Positions 34,344 to 45,060 of a stretch of 64,000 nucleotides of DNA are shown one piece after another. The position numbers were made by a program, and so were the translations under genes. The notes below the pieces were generated by a model that worked only from the letters and a program-made list of their open reading frames with translations, made no database searches and was not told the DNA's origin. Every line of letters starts with the position of its first letter. Position 1 is the stretch's first letter. Origin of the DNA: Erythroxylum novogranatense (taxonomy: Eukaryota; Streptophyta; Magnoliopsida; Malpighiales; Erythroxylaceae); contig CM057228.1 in assembly GCA_029891385.1 (NCBI GenBank), forward strand, positions 18,686,309-18,750,308. Direction: 5' to 3'.

Positions 34344-37200
34344 TCTCTATTGCTTTAAGGTTCAAAACTATGGTTAAAAATCCCCTTTATTTGCCTTTTA
34401 TAATTTGAAATTAGGCTTGTTGCATTGGACATGGTCAATTATACGACCATGTCGCTCAAAATTACTTCAAAACTCAAACATTGCGTAGAAACACTATTCC
34501 AACAACATGTTCGAATAGTGAAAACTGTTGTGTTCATCACCAAATAGGCATGTATAACCTTTAAAAGGGCAAAACAAAACCTTTTAACTCATACATTGTT
34601 ACAGGGACTTACACAATCCCTCATATATTCTTGTACAAGTCACACACAAGCATGTTCTCTATAATTGCAAACTTGTCCTTCCAAATAATAAAATAAAATG
34701 TATTAAATATAAGATTAAAAATATAGTCTATTACGCATTTATCAAAATTTCCCATACTTAAGATTTGCTTGTCCTCAAGAATATCATAACCCAAATCATA
34801 AAAACTTAAAAACATCCATCCCTTTTCAATCTCAACTTATCCATCCACATATTAAATTATCATATCTTATGAACTAAATTAACATACAATTTAGACTTTA
34901 TCCATTATAGAACAAACTTCCATAAATTAATATCAATAGTAATCAAATTGACATTTTTAAATAAAAACACAAAATGCGACATCCAAAAAAAGATTTACTC
35001 AATTTAGTAAAAAATTTTGGGAAAATATAACAAAACTCTCAAATCTATATATGAATGAATATGAACTTTAAGTTTGCAATAAAATCACATCTCTGTCACT
35101 AATAAGTAAACTAGAAAAAAAAATCAAAAGATCTTTTAAACAAGATGTAATGGGGCTTAAGTAAAGGTATGGAAAGGATACTTAAATGGTAAGAAAGTAA
35201 TGAAAAATTACATAACCAAGAAACATAAAACTTGGTACTTCATAGCACAGATCTTTCAAGCAAAGATTTCAACTATCATAATAATAATTCTTCTTACTCT
35301 TTAAGCTTTTTTCTTCTTATTTTAAACTTAAACTTTGATCCACTTTGGAGAGAATATAAGGTTGTAACAACAATGGACTTAAAAAGATACAAATTTAGTG
35401 ATTAGTATGCACCAATAGTTATAAGCACAACATACCTTCTCTTTAAAATTCTTCAATATAATCCAAGTTTAAGTAATCAAGCTAAAACAATTTTTTTTAG
35501 AGTTCAAAGATAGATGAAAAAGTCTTCAAGAAAAATAGGGTAATGGGCTATCAATATGGCTACTGTCAATCAAAGAAAAAGCTAACACTCAAAATTGATT
35601 ACTCCTAAGGGATAATATTTAAAGAAAAATAGGCTAAAAAAAATGGTCAAATCTAAATGCCTTTATGATTTTAATGCCTCATGTTTAAGAATATGATTTC
35701 AATATGAATAATAAAAGCAAGTTCTATAATTGTCAAACTACTAATGATAAAGCACACAACAAATAATAAAATAGCATATTGCTCTTAGGTTTAAAAGCTC
35801 ACATTTAGGCTTAATATGTGTACATAACATGCAATTTTCAGTCATATTAACTATCTCAATTACTACTAAAAATATAGCTTATAAATGCACTTCTATTCCA
35901 ATTTTCATCATTTTGCATACTAATTTAACTCAATAATCAATAACAAAATAAAGTATTTTGGACAAATTTAACTAAATTGATATTTCAGTTATTAAGAATA
36001 AATAAAAGGATTATAATAAGCTTGACACTTAACCTAAAATCAAAAATTTTCTTTAAAGTTTTCTTAATAGGCACATAATAAGATGAAGTGCAAAGGAGCA
36101 TGAACAAATATGGCATTAAGGAGAATAAAATAAAATAGTTTATGGTCTTCAATTGGTGCTTATAAAAAAACTTCGCATAGTAGAATCTAGCCTATTACAT
36201 CTTTTTATACTTGGCTTTTCTGTTTCCCATTAATTGAACTATTGCTTATGTTAATTAATTAATGCAATTAGGGAATATAATAAGTATAACTTCTTATAGT
36301 TACGTCTTTAAGCACAATCTAGTGCTTAAATATATATCCTATATATAAGTAACTTCTGTTTGAGTATGAGGCATTAGCTAATTAGCTGCATGGAATTGTT
36401 GTAACTAAGATAAAATACAAAAGAGCACCATCAACTTTGGGATTGTGTGGATTAAACTAAAACAATTTGTGGTCTTACACTCTTCATCCTTATTTTAGGT
36501 TAATTTCTTATGGTGTGAGATTCATTCAAACTACCATTTTTACATCAGTGCTTACTTTTACGAACTAATTTGATATTATATACACTCCAAAATAGTGTTT
36601 AGCGATATCAAAGAAAGAAAAACAAATTAAAGTAGGTGGAAACTTGATTGTTTTAAGGCCACTAAGTTTAACGTTAGCGGAACACCCATATTTTAAGAGC
36701 TAACCATTCAATGTTTTTTTCTTTTCCCTCTCAAATTAATTGTTTATAGTAAAAAGTGTGATGGTGTTGGTGGTGCAAAGTCAAGGGAGTCATATTTGTA
36801 TTGTTATATCATATTTAATTGCTATATTCATATAATTGACACTAACTATAGCCATTTAATAGTTATACAACAAGCAAAAATCTTAAATCTGAACTTAGAT
36901 CCTCTTGTACTATCTATTGTATATTGCACTCTCAACTTCTTAATTATTGCTTTTATTGACAGATACTTGTTTTCTTGAACTAATTTTATGGACTTTTCAG
37001 TCTTATCTAGTTAGTTTTAGTAGGACAAGTATTTTCAACACCTATTGCTTTCTTAGAATGTCTAAATCTTATAAATTGTACAAAACTTAAAAATTATTTT
37101 TTATTGTATTTTCATGTTAAAATTATGATAGAGAATATTGAATCATTAGGAAAATATTCAATGAACTTAACATCTTTTACTCGTGGTAAGTTTGACATAA
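34344..37200 (-). other. AT-rich remnant of a minus-strand Ty3 element, no gene
   Basis: On the minus strand the bases at 34,740-34,780 read TCTTGAGGACAAGCAAATCT followed by TAAGTATGGG and TTTGATAAATGC. This is a decayed version of the 'gaggacgagcaa...gtgtgggggtatttgataa' phrase at the 3' end of many plant Ty3 elements. The DNA to the right would be its 3' internal region. It is very AT-rich, has no open frame over 65 codons and no RNA gene. Confidence 0.4.
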
Positions 37201-37287
37201 AATGGAATTATTATTCTTCTTCTCAACTTCATATGGAAACATTCAATATAATTATATATATATTGCAATAGAATGTTTCAAAAGTTA

Positions 37288-38380
37288 GAAATTTATACAA
37301 TGAAAGAACATCTTGCTATTGTTAAAGGTAATATTACTTCTTGTAAAAAAAGTATCATTTGATGTCTATAAGATGATTGGAAATTATTTGCAATAATAGG
37401 TAAAAGAGAAAAAAGAAAAAAAGGCTCATAATGTTTTTTTTTTGGAGAAGATGAAACATAATAAGTATTAGATAAAGGAAAAAGAAAGCTATTATTGACA
37501 TATATTCTTATATTCCTTCAAAACTACTCCTGTTCTCAATTTGGTTTTAAAAGTGTTTTGGTTGATAAGAATGCTATTTTGTGATATAAATGAGTATGTG
37601 TTAGATGGTTTTATCATTTATATATTCCTTTAAATGATTTAAATTTACCTTTTTACAAAAGAAGTAATAGATAGTAAAACAATGATAGGTCTAAGATCTA
37701 AGCAGCCTTCTTATTATGAGATTAGTGTGCCTTTTCTTTAAGATTTTTTTAAAAAAATCAGTTGATGTGGCTATATATAAGTCTAGTTAGGAAACAACAT
37801 GATACACTACTATTAAAGATGGGTGGATTGATTAAAGGCAAAGAACCCTAATTAATTTCTTAGGTCATTATAATATTAGAACAACTTTTATAAAGTATGT
37901 TGATGCTTCTGATATTATAAAAAGTGCTTGTGCTTTGTCTAAATTATTTTATGAAATTATTGAGTAAGTTAGGCCAAAAAAATTACGCATTTCGTTACAG
38001 ATAATGTACTAATTATGTATTAGCTAGGTACTTGTTATGATCAAAGTATGAGCATATTTATCGATCTCTATGCATTGCTGATTATATAAATCTCATTTTA
38101 AAAGTTATTGGTTATATAGACCATCTTTACAATCTTGCTTCACGTGTATCTAAGACCATAATTTTGTGTATAATCATATTATATTTTTTCTTGGTTAAAA
38201 AGCAAGAAGATTGAAATTATGTGTCCTGTTGTTACTAGATTTATAACTACATGTATTACTTTAAAAACATTTACGATCATAAAAAGTACTTCAAAATTTA
38301 GTGATAAATAATCATTTTTAAGTCATAAGTTTTCAAAGAGTGCGAAAGGAAAAGGGGTTTATGATATTATTTTAGATAAT
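37288..38380 (+). pseudogene. hAT transposase relic: BED finger and DUF659, first part
   Basis: Translation with frame changes gives IYTMKEHLAIVKGNITSCKK at 37,288-37,355, the second half of a BED zinc finger. Next come GLRSKQPSYYEISVPFL near 37,692 and the DUF659 core: TIKDGWID at 37,815, RQRTLINFLGHYNIRTTF and IKYVDASDIIKSACALSKLF. Then KFSKSAKGKGVYDIILDN leads up to 38,380. In-frame stops (TAA, TAG) are frequent. hAT transposases cut and paste DNA with 8-bp duplications. This copy was never annotated by open-frame length because the longest run is short, yet the family pattern is clear. Confidence 0.8.
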
Positions 38381-39720
38381 GACGTAACGCGTCATAACAC
38401 TACACAAAATAAAAGTAGACCTACTACTATAGTAGTGGTGAGTCTAAGTCAGTCCCACAAAAAGTGTTTAGTTAGCTTTTATAATGAAAATACTTGGTGT
38501 TTAGATTATGGGGGTTTTGTTTGGTTTGAAATAAGAAAACAAAAATGAAACTAAGCTAATGTAAAAAAAATTAAAGAAAATATTGAAAAATGATGAAAGT
38601 GATGAATTCGCCAGGGACCCGATTCTTTGATTTTATCTCAACCGACACTCAATTAAACATATTTCATTGAATTGTGTTCTTCACACTTCTCTTTAAACTA
38701 TTGGTCGTAGATTAACAACAAGCTCTGTTAATTCTACTTTTTCCTTAGGTCATAGTTAATTAAGAAGAGCTCCTTAACTAACCCTAGCTATCGGATAATT
38801 TAAGAGATGCTCTTTAAGTTTAATTAGACAATCACTTTACAAATAAAAAAACAGACCAATCTAAGTATTAATCTCACAAGCTCGGATTATTTAACCTAGA
38901 TTATGATATCCCTAATGATTCAGAACCATTAGTTGCCACAAATGAATTAAAAAAAACAATGATTACGTATTGTATTCAATTATAACAGTGGGTTCCTACA
39001 TGAAAAATAATCAAATAAAGCATTCAATCATTCTTATGCAATACCCATTTCACTAAATGCAAGATAATATAATCAGTCCTTAAAGAGAGTAAGAACAACA
39101 AACATAATGAAGAATATGCTTAACCAGGTTCGTCAATATCAATGTCACCTCATAACTGGTGTTGGGATGTCTTGCCCTCTATGAGTCTCCGAGGTATCTC
39201 CCCTATCGCCCTTCTCATTGTCTCCTGAAACCCCTAAACATTTCTCAAACCTTTCATTACTCTTTCTACCGTCAAACAATGCTTTTATATTGAAAATGTA
39301 GGGTTTTGGTGAGCTGTCTTATCAGTGTGATATAGGTTGTCACACCCATGCATAACCACTCACGGTGGTGATACCATTACATAGGCGTGAGACACCAATA
39401 AAACATGTCACAGTCGTGAGTGATGCTTACGACTGTGACAAGTTTCCTATTTGGCTGTGAGCCCTCTTGCAGTCTTCTTCTTCATTATATGCTTTAACTT
39501 GTCTCCTTTTCTTCTAATCTTTCTCATTCTTGCTTAATAATGATAAGTGAATATGAATATTCATAAAATGACTCAAATATATTGCTTTTGACTCACTTTA
39601 ACTTTTTCGCTTCCAAATTGTACCTAAAATTATATAAGAACTAAAGTGAGTATGTTAAGCATTTTCATATTATTAATCACTAAATGAAAAAGATTAAATG
39701 TATCAACAATTAAGCAAATA
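38381..39720. mobile_element. 1.34-kb insertion inside the hAT relic, LTR-like
   Basis: The insertion is bracketed by the 9-bp direct repeat TTAGATAAT at 38,372-38,380 and 39,721-39,729. This duplicates the Leu-Asp-Asn codons of the transposase. Its beginning resembles plant Ty3 LTRs (TAGTAGTGGTGAGTCTAAGT then CAGTCCCACA), and the middle has GAATTCGCCAGGGACCC and CACTCACGG/CGTGAG phrases. The ends (GACGTAACG... and ...AGCAAATA) show no TIR and no TG/CA pair. The class is therefore unsettled. No coding frame was found. Confidence 0.6.
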
Positions 39721-40145
39721 TTAGATAATAAATGTTAGGATGCTTGTTTGATTATTTTAAAGATTATAGCTCTACTTATAAGATTGTTGAAGATTGTTGA
39801 CTCATATGAAAAGTCATCTTTAGAGTACATGTATAGAGTTTGTAAAATAATTTTGAATCTTTTTAAAGAGAATAAGAAATTGTACAAGCCTTATACAAAT
39901 TTTCTTGATTGACGATAGGATAGGCAACTTACCCGAAGGATCTACTTAATAACTTATTTTCTCAATCCTTATTACTTATATAGTGGAGACATGTATACAA
40001 ATGATATTATAGGCAGTCTTTTTGATATGATTGAATGCAAAAGTATTTTCACTAATAGAGAGAAATTAAAGGTAACAAATGAAATTAAATTGTATCATAA
40101 AAGTTTGATGAGTTTTGGTAGACTATCTATAAAGAGATAACTTAT
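39721..40145 (+). pseudogene. hAT transposase relic, C-terminal part
   Basis: After the insertion the frame resumes with ACLIILKIIALLIRLLKIVD, then SSLEYMYRVCKIILNLFKEN at about 39,815. NPYYLYSGDMYTNDIIGSLF near 39,967 and KLKVTNEIKLYHKSLMSFG follow. These match the region after DUF659 in BED-DUF659-hAT proteins. The dimerisation domain is expected next, but the sequence beyond 40,145 is too degraded. A faint piece near 40,700 (VKKRMYDSANINYINI) may be its end. Confidence 0.75.
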
Positions 40146-41107
40146 AATGAAAAAAAACAGCATAGTAGGTTTTCATACTTTTAGTTTATCTTTTACTTAT
40201 TAATACTATATTGTTTCTATTTTTTATAACTAAGCTATAAAAACTCAACTTACCCTTATGCACAAGACTCTTTGCTTTAGAGGGTCAGGGAGGGTCATCA
40301 ATGTACGTAGGCTTCCTTTTGTGTTTTTGTAAAGAGGTTATTTCTGTAATTCGAATCCATAACCTTCTGGTCACAAAGGAGCAACTGTTAATTTAAAATA
40401 CAGATGCGCAATGAAGATTATTTGGTGAAAATACTCTGACATTGAGAAAACTTGTTATTAGATTACTTAACTAATAACTTTAGTATTAGGATGTGAATGT
40501 AATTGGAGCATTTTTAATGTATTTATATAAATAATATGAAATCATTTAGAACATCAAAGATCAAGGACCTTGATTATGTTACTTATAATTTATGATAAAG
40601 AACATGTATTTTATTCATTTTATTTTATTTTATTTTCATTAATCTATTTTTCATTAATTTAATTTTCATTATTAATTTTATAATTTCTTTATTTGTATTC
40701 GAGAGCTCGTTAAGAAGAGAATGTATGATTCAGCTAATATTAATTATATTAACATACTAATTTCGGATTAAAGAAGAAAATCGTTGCTTAATCTCGATTG
40801 TAATGAACTTGAAAAAGTGTTTCAAGAAAAAATGCATTTGTCATAATGAATAAAATAAGAACATCTATTGAGTCACCAATATCTTATTTTAAATATATTT
40901 TAAAATTAAAAGTACGATGCATTAGTTTTAGAAAAGAATTTCATACATTACTAGTATATAATTTATTTAAATACATTAGAAAATGTTAGAGCAAATATTG
41001 TTGATGAAAACATGCCTAGTAAAGCTTTAAATGTTGTCAGATAATTTAGTTTTTTTTTACAATAATACAAACAATGTCGTTTTGTTTAGAATAGTTGAGT
41101 CTTGAGT
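40146..41107. other. AT-rich spacer, no gene
   Basis: Contains ATTTTATTTTATTTTATTTTC-like simple repeats near 40,613-40,640 and a possible last trace of the hAT relic near 40,700. Nothing else is supported. Confidence 0.4.
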
Positions 41108-41450
41108 AGGCCTAGATTGATCCATTGAAAACACTTGAATCTAGACCCATGGGCTACCCATTGTCATCACTAGATTGAAGTTTTAAATCTTAAATATTTT
41201 TTCTTATTAGCTTGATATTCATATTGATTTTTAAAATATTAATTTTAAGTATTTTATATGTGCCCCCGCCTTCTAGTTATAGGCCTGGATTGACCCATTA
41301 AAAACACTTGAATCTAGGCCCATGGGCTACCTATTGCCATCGTTAGATTAAAGTTTTAAATCTTAAATATTTTTTCTTATTAGCTTGATGTTCGACTAAT
41401 TTTTAAAATATTAATTTTAAGTATTTTATTTGTGCCTGCACCTTTTGGTT
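41108..41450. repeat. 173-bp tandem duplication
   Basis: Two units start AGGCCTAGATTGA (41,108) and AGGCCTGGATTGA (41,281). Both contain AACACTTGAATCTAG, CCCATGGGCTACC and the AT-rich TTTTAAATCTTAAATATTTT run. The units differ by scattered substitutions, so the duplication is not recent. No coding potential is visible. Confidence 0.9.
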
Positions 41451-41513
41451 ATAGGTTTTGAGGCTTCGTCATAACCAAAAGTAAAAATTCCGTGTCCAAG
41501 TATATCAGATTTA

Positions 41514-43200
41514 GTGCCTGTTTGATTCAGCTTTTGGAGACTTCAAAAATACTTTTTTCTATCACAAAAGTTATTTTTGAAAAAATTGGGTATTTGGCTG
41601 CAAACTTAAAAAGTACTTTTGAAGTAAAAATAGCTTTTGAAAAAGTTAAAATACAGCTTTTTGAAAAGCTAAAATTTGAAGCTTTTCAGAAAAGCCCAAA
41701 TTTTTGCTTTTCCGGGAAGCTATTTTTTAATTCACTTCCGTCACTTACGTTTATAATCCTTCTAAACAAAACCTATAAAAAAGATGTCTTTTCTGATTCA
41801 GCTGACTTCTTAGGGGTAGATGGAGAAGATTGGATTTCTGGAGGAGTCAAGAACTATTCTTTTCTTATTATGACGACTCGATCTGGTTTTAGGAGAAGAA
41901 GCAACGCTGCGTGCCCGGAAAAGTATGTTACTTGAAGAATCAGAAAAACCCAGTTCACCACGAGAAAGGCCCGAATGTTTTTTGGAGACAAAGAGATCAA
42001 CTGGAATGGGGGAGACAGAATTAGGTGGGCTTTGATGACCAGAATCAGAAGACGCCATTAAAGGACAAATCTTTAAAAGACGCGTCTTTGGCTTGTTGGC
42101 AAAGTTCTCGATGAAATTCGTTGGAGAAGATGGTAAAGTTGATCGCTTGGGGTGTGGAAATGGTCATTAGCGTGTAAAGTTACAAGAATCCGAATAAACC
42201 TTCAGACTACTCTAAAGACAACCAGATTCGGTTGAATTGGGTGGGAATCGGGAACTCATACAACTTCGTTTAGATTTCTGAAATGGAATGGAACTCTTGT
42301 TTGTATTACCAGAGATTAGACCAGTATCTTATTTGCGTGGCTCCAACTGACGAAATTAGCAGGAGCGTTTTGACTGTTCTTGTGGGACTATAACTTGTGA
42401 TTTACTTATTTTAAAAAGCAAACAAAATCTGCCAAGACGTACTAGAATCTGTCAAAAAGATTACAAAGGCTTGTTTTTGACAGAAAGTTTGAAAATATTT
42501 TTCTTCCAACTTAAGGCAAGGGGTTTAAGAAATGTTAAGAATATTTGTATGTGTCGGTAATACGCTAATACTATTGAAGTTAGTTTTGGTACAAGATTGT
42601 CTTTCGGTAATTTTTAAAATTATTAAATAATTTATAAAATTTATAAAATAATTCTTTAATATATAGGATTATATAATCTATAATTTTACAATAGTCGTGT
42701 CTCCAAAATTTATAACAAATTGAAATTTGAAATAATAATAACCTATTTATTTTTATTAATATTACTTTTCACATATTTTACATATAAACAATAATAATAA
42801 TTAATATACAAGTATTATTTATTATCATACAAATATATAATTAAGAATAATACGAATGATCTAAAATGTTACATTTCGTTGTATAATAAATGAAAATAAA
42901 TAACAATAAAAGCTTTTTATTTTGTTGGCAACATAAAAATAAAGAAGTGTTTTTTATTTTATGTTACTAAATAATATTATCATGATGTTTTTTATAAAGC
43001 TGTTTTTTTAATTGACAGTCAAACAACCAACTGGTTTTTTTTAAAAAATCTCTTTTCAAAAAAGCTTTATTGACAAAAATTTTACTGATAAAAACTTTAC
43101 TAATAAAAGCTCAACTAAAAATTTTATTGATAAAAATTCTACTGATAAAAATTTTACTAATAAAAGCTCAACTAAACCGGCTGAGCTCCACTAAACGGCC
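41514..43200. mobile_element. Possible non-autonomous hAT-like element
   Basis: The left end has GTGCCTGTTTGATTCAGCTT. The right end carries, in reverse, CCGGTTTAGTTGAGCTTTT (43,180-43,162) and GGCCGTTTAGTGGAGCTCAG (43,200-43,181). The left end and the first of these agree at 15 of 19 bases. Many AAAAGCT/AGCTTTT words lie in both flanks, as in subterminal repeats of plant hAT elements, and a 57-bp repeat of TAATAAAAGCTCAACTAAA is at 43,101 and 43,158. No clear 8-bp TSD was seen, so the exact edges are open. Confidence 0.45.
41813..42058 (-). pseudogene. Fragment like a LURP-one-related (LOR) protein N-terminus
   Basis: An 82-codon minus-strand frame starts with MASSDSGHQSPPNS and has VDLFVSKKHSGLSRGELGF, then KKRIVLDSSRNPIFSIY, and stops. 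The order 'VDLFVSKK-GL-RG-LGF' followed by 'LDSSGNP-SI' is the start of the beta-barrel of the plant LOR (Tubby-like C2) family as I remember it. Full family proteins are near 200 residues, so only the first third is here. Upstream on the minus strand (42,059-42,400) the DNA is less AT-rich and could be a captured 5' region. No function is expected from this piece. Confidence 0.5.
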
Positions 43201-43802
43201 TTAATTGGATCTATATAAGATAACGCCTTCTACTTCTGGAAACACAAATGGGAGGGAGCAAATTTTCCGTTATCTTCCGAAGTGGCAGATATTAACCAAA
43301 CAAAGATCCAGCGCCAGCAGGCGGAGGCTGCTTTGGTTGATAATTTATTATAAACAAATTATTATAGGCTTATCCATACAATAAAGAAAGTCGTATGAGC
43401 AAATAAACAATTCAACCAGATCCTGACAGCTGGACGTAGCCGAAACCCTAAGCTGACTCACCATTCGCATCAGCCACCACAAACCACACCCACATCATCA
43501 AATTCAAACCCCAACCCACCCTTTCCTTCTCTCTCTAAACTAGGGGTTTGGCAGAGGTTGGCCGTACACGGTGCTTTTGGTTTTTAGGATTGTTTGAAGT
43601 CGCATATTCTTAACTTCCCTTGTCTTAAATTCTCTGCCGTCGGATTCTTTCACAAGACGAAGAGAAGCAAATAAAACAAAGAGAGCATCCAACCCACAGT
43701 TTCCTCCCTGTCTCGGGACTTTAAAAACTATATCCCACCTGGACTTCCACCTCACTCACGACCCTCTCTCCTTCTCTCTCTCTGGACACGCCATCAAAGC
43801 AG
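43201..43802 (+). promoter_or_regulatory. Promoter region and non-coding first exon of the bZIP gene
   Basis: The stretch upstream of the bZIP gene is less AT-rich. It has CT-rich tracts at 43,523-43,540 and 43,763-43,785, typical of plant 5' leaders. The leader exon ends at 43,802 (ATCAAAGCAG, followed by GTAACC). The transcription start cannot be fixed, and somewhere between about 43,400 and 43,750 is likely. Confidence 0.5.
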
Positions 43803-44998
43803 GTAACCTCTCACTCCGTCTCTGTCCTTGTGGGTGTTTGTTGGGATCTGTTGGTTTCTTTCATGATGGAATCAATTAGCATGCTATTTTTTACTGTTGT
43901 TTGTTTCTGAACTTTCAGTGTCTTTTTGAATTGCCTAATTCTTTCCCTGTAGTTTGGAATTCTTTCGTCTTATTATTGGCGTTTGCATGCTTGCCTTAGT
44001 TTTCTGATTTTTCCTTCTGGCGTCGTTAATTTTGAGGCTATGTCCGTACAGGGGTATGTTGAGAATTAGCTTCAAAGATGGAATTGTGGATATTTTTCCA
44101 ACTGGGTTTTGAATAATGTATCGTGTTCAGAGAAGTGCTGTGTATGTTAACCGTAGTAACCATCTTTACTCTAAGCAGAGACAAAGTTCGTCCGTTTCAT
44201 AGGTTTGGCAGATTGAGCTCAAAGTGGTATGGGCTTTGAATTTAATCATCTCCACATAATTTGGGGTTAGAGTTAGTGGGAGAGGTTGTCATTCTGGATA
44301 TATTATGACAATACTAGGATTTCTTGTCTTTTAGTATGTACTGCTTGACTCTAAAGCTTCGCTATAACATGTTTCTGTGGCAAGACGTGTGTTATCGTGC
44401 GACAACTTAATGGCTTCCATTACCTTCTGTACTGGACTCTCTCAAGGTGTGACCATAACAGGCTGGAGTAACCGCCCTTTTTGTGAACTGATGATGTTTG
44501 CAGCTTTTAATTCTCTCCAAAAATGATTGGCCAATTTTGTCTTTACTTGTTTGAGATTTAAGTTGAAGATGATAATTGTTAGAGTTTTGAATTAATGGCA
44601 TGTTTAACTTTATCTGCCCAATTTTATCCTAAAAGTGCTTGTTTGAAATTTTATTCTTAGAGATCAGTTTTGGCATGGTTGAGTTCATCTTTTAAATTCT
44701 GTTTGGCTAGAGATGTCATGTAAAATGTGCTGTATGTATTGAAGCTCTCTGATGAAATGTTAGGTTTTCCGTTGAACCCTTAGGGAAGATTATGTAATTA
44801 ATACAAGTTGCAGAATAGGAGCTAACTGCTAACCACAAACTATCTGTGAAACATTTAGCTCAGTAAGCCAGGGTGCTTCCAAGTGATTGGTGACATTATG
44901 TGAATAGGAGGACTATGATCCATCAGAGCTTTTACCAGACAAACATGTGATATCTGATATCAACCTTTATCTGCTTTGATACTTGCAGGTTCTTCGTA
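43803..44998 (+). other. Leader intron in the 5' UTR of the bZIP gene
   Basis: GTAACC at 43,803 and ACTTGCAG ending at 44,998 give a 1,196-bp GT-AG intron between the non-coding exon and the exon with the start codon. Long leader introns can raise expression of plant genes. Frames inside, such as 44,407-44,601 minus, are not supported. Confidence 0.65.
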
Positions 44999-45060
44999 AT
45001 TATTGTAAGGATACTCAATATTTGACAGCTGTTAAGAGTTGGATAACTAAACTGATTTGG

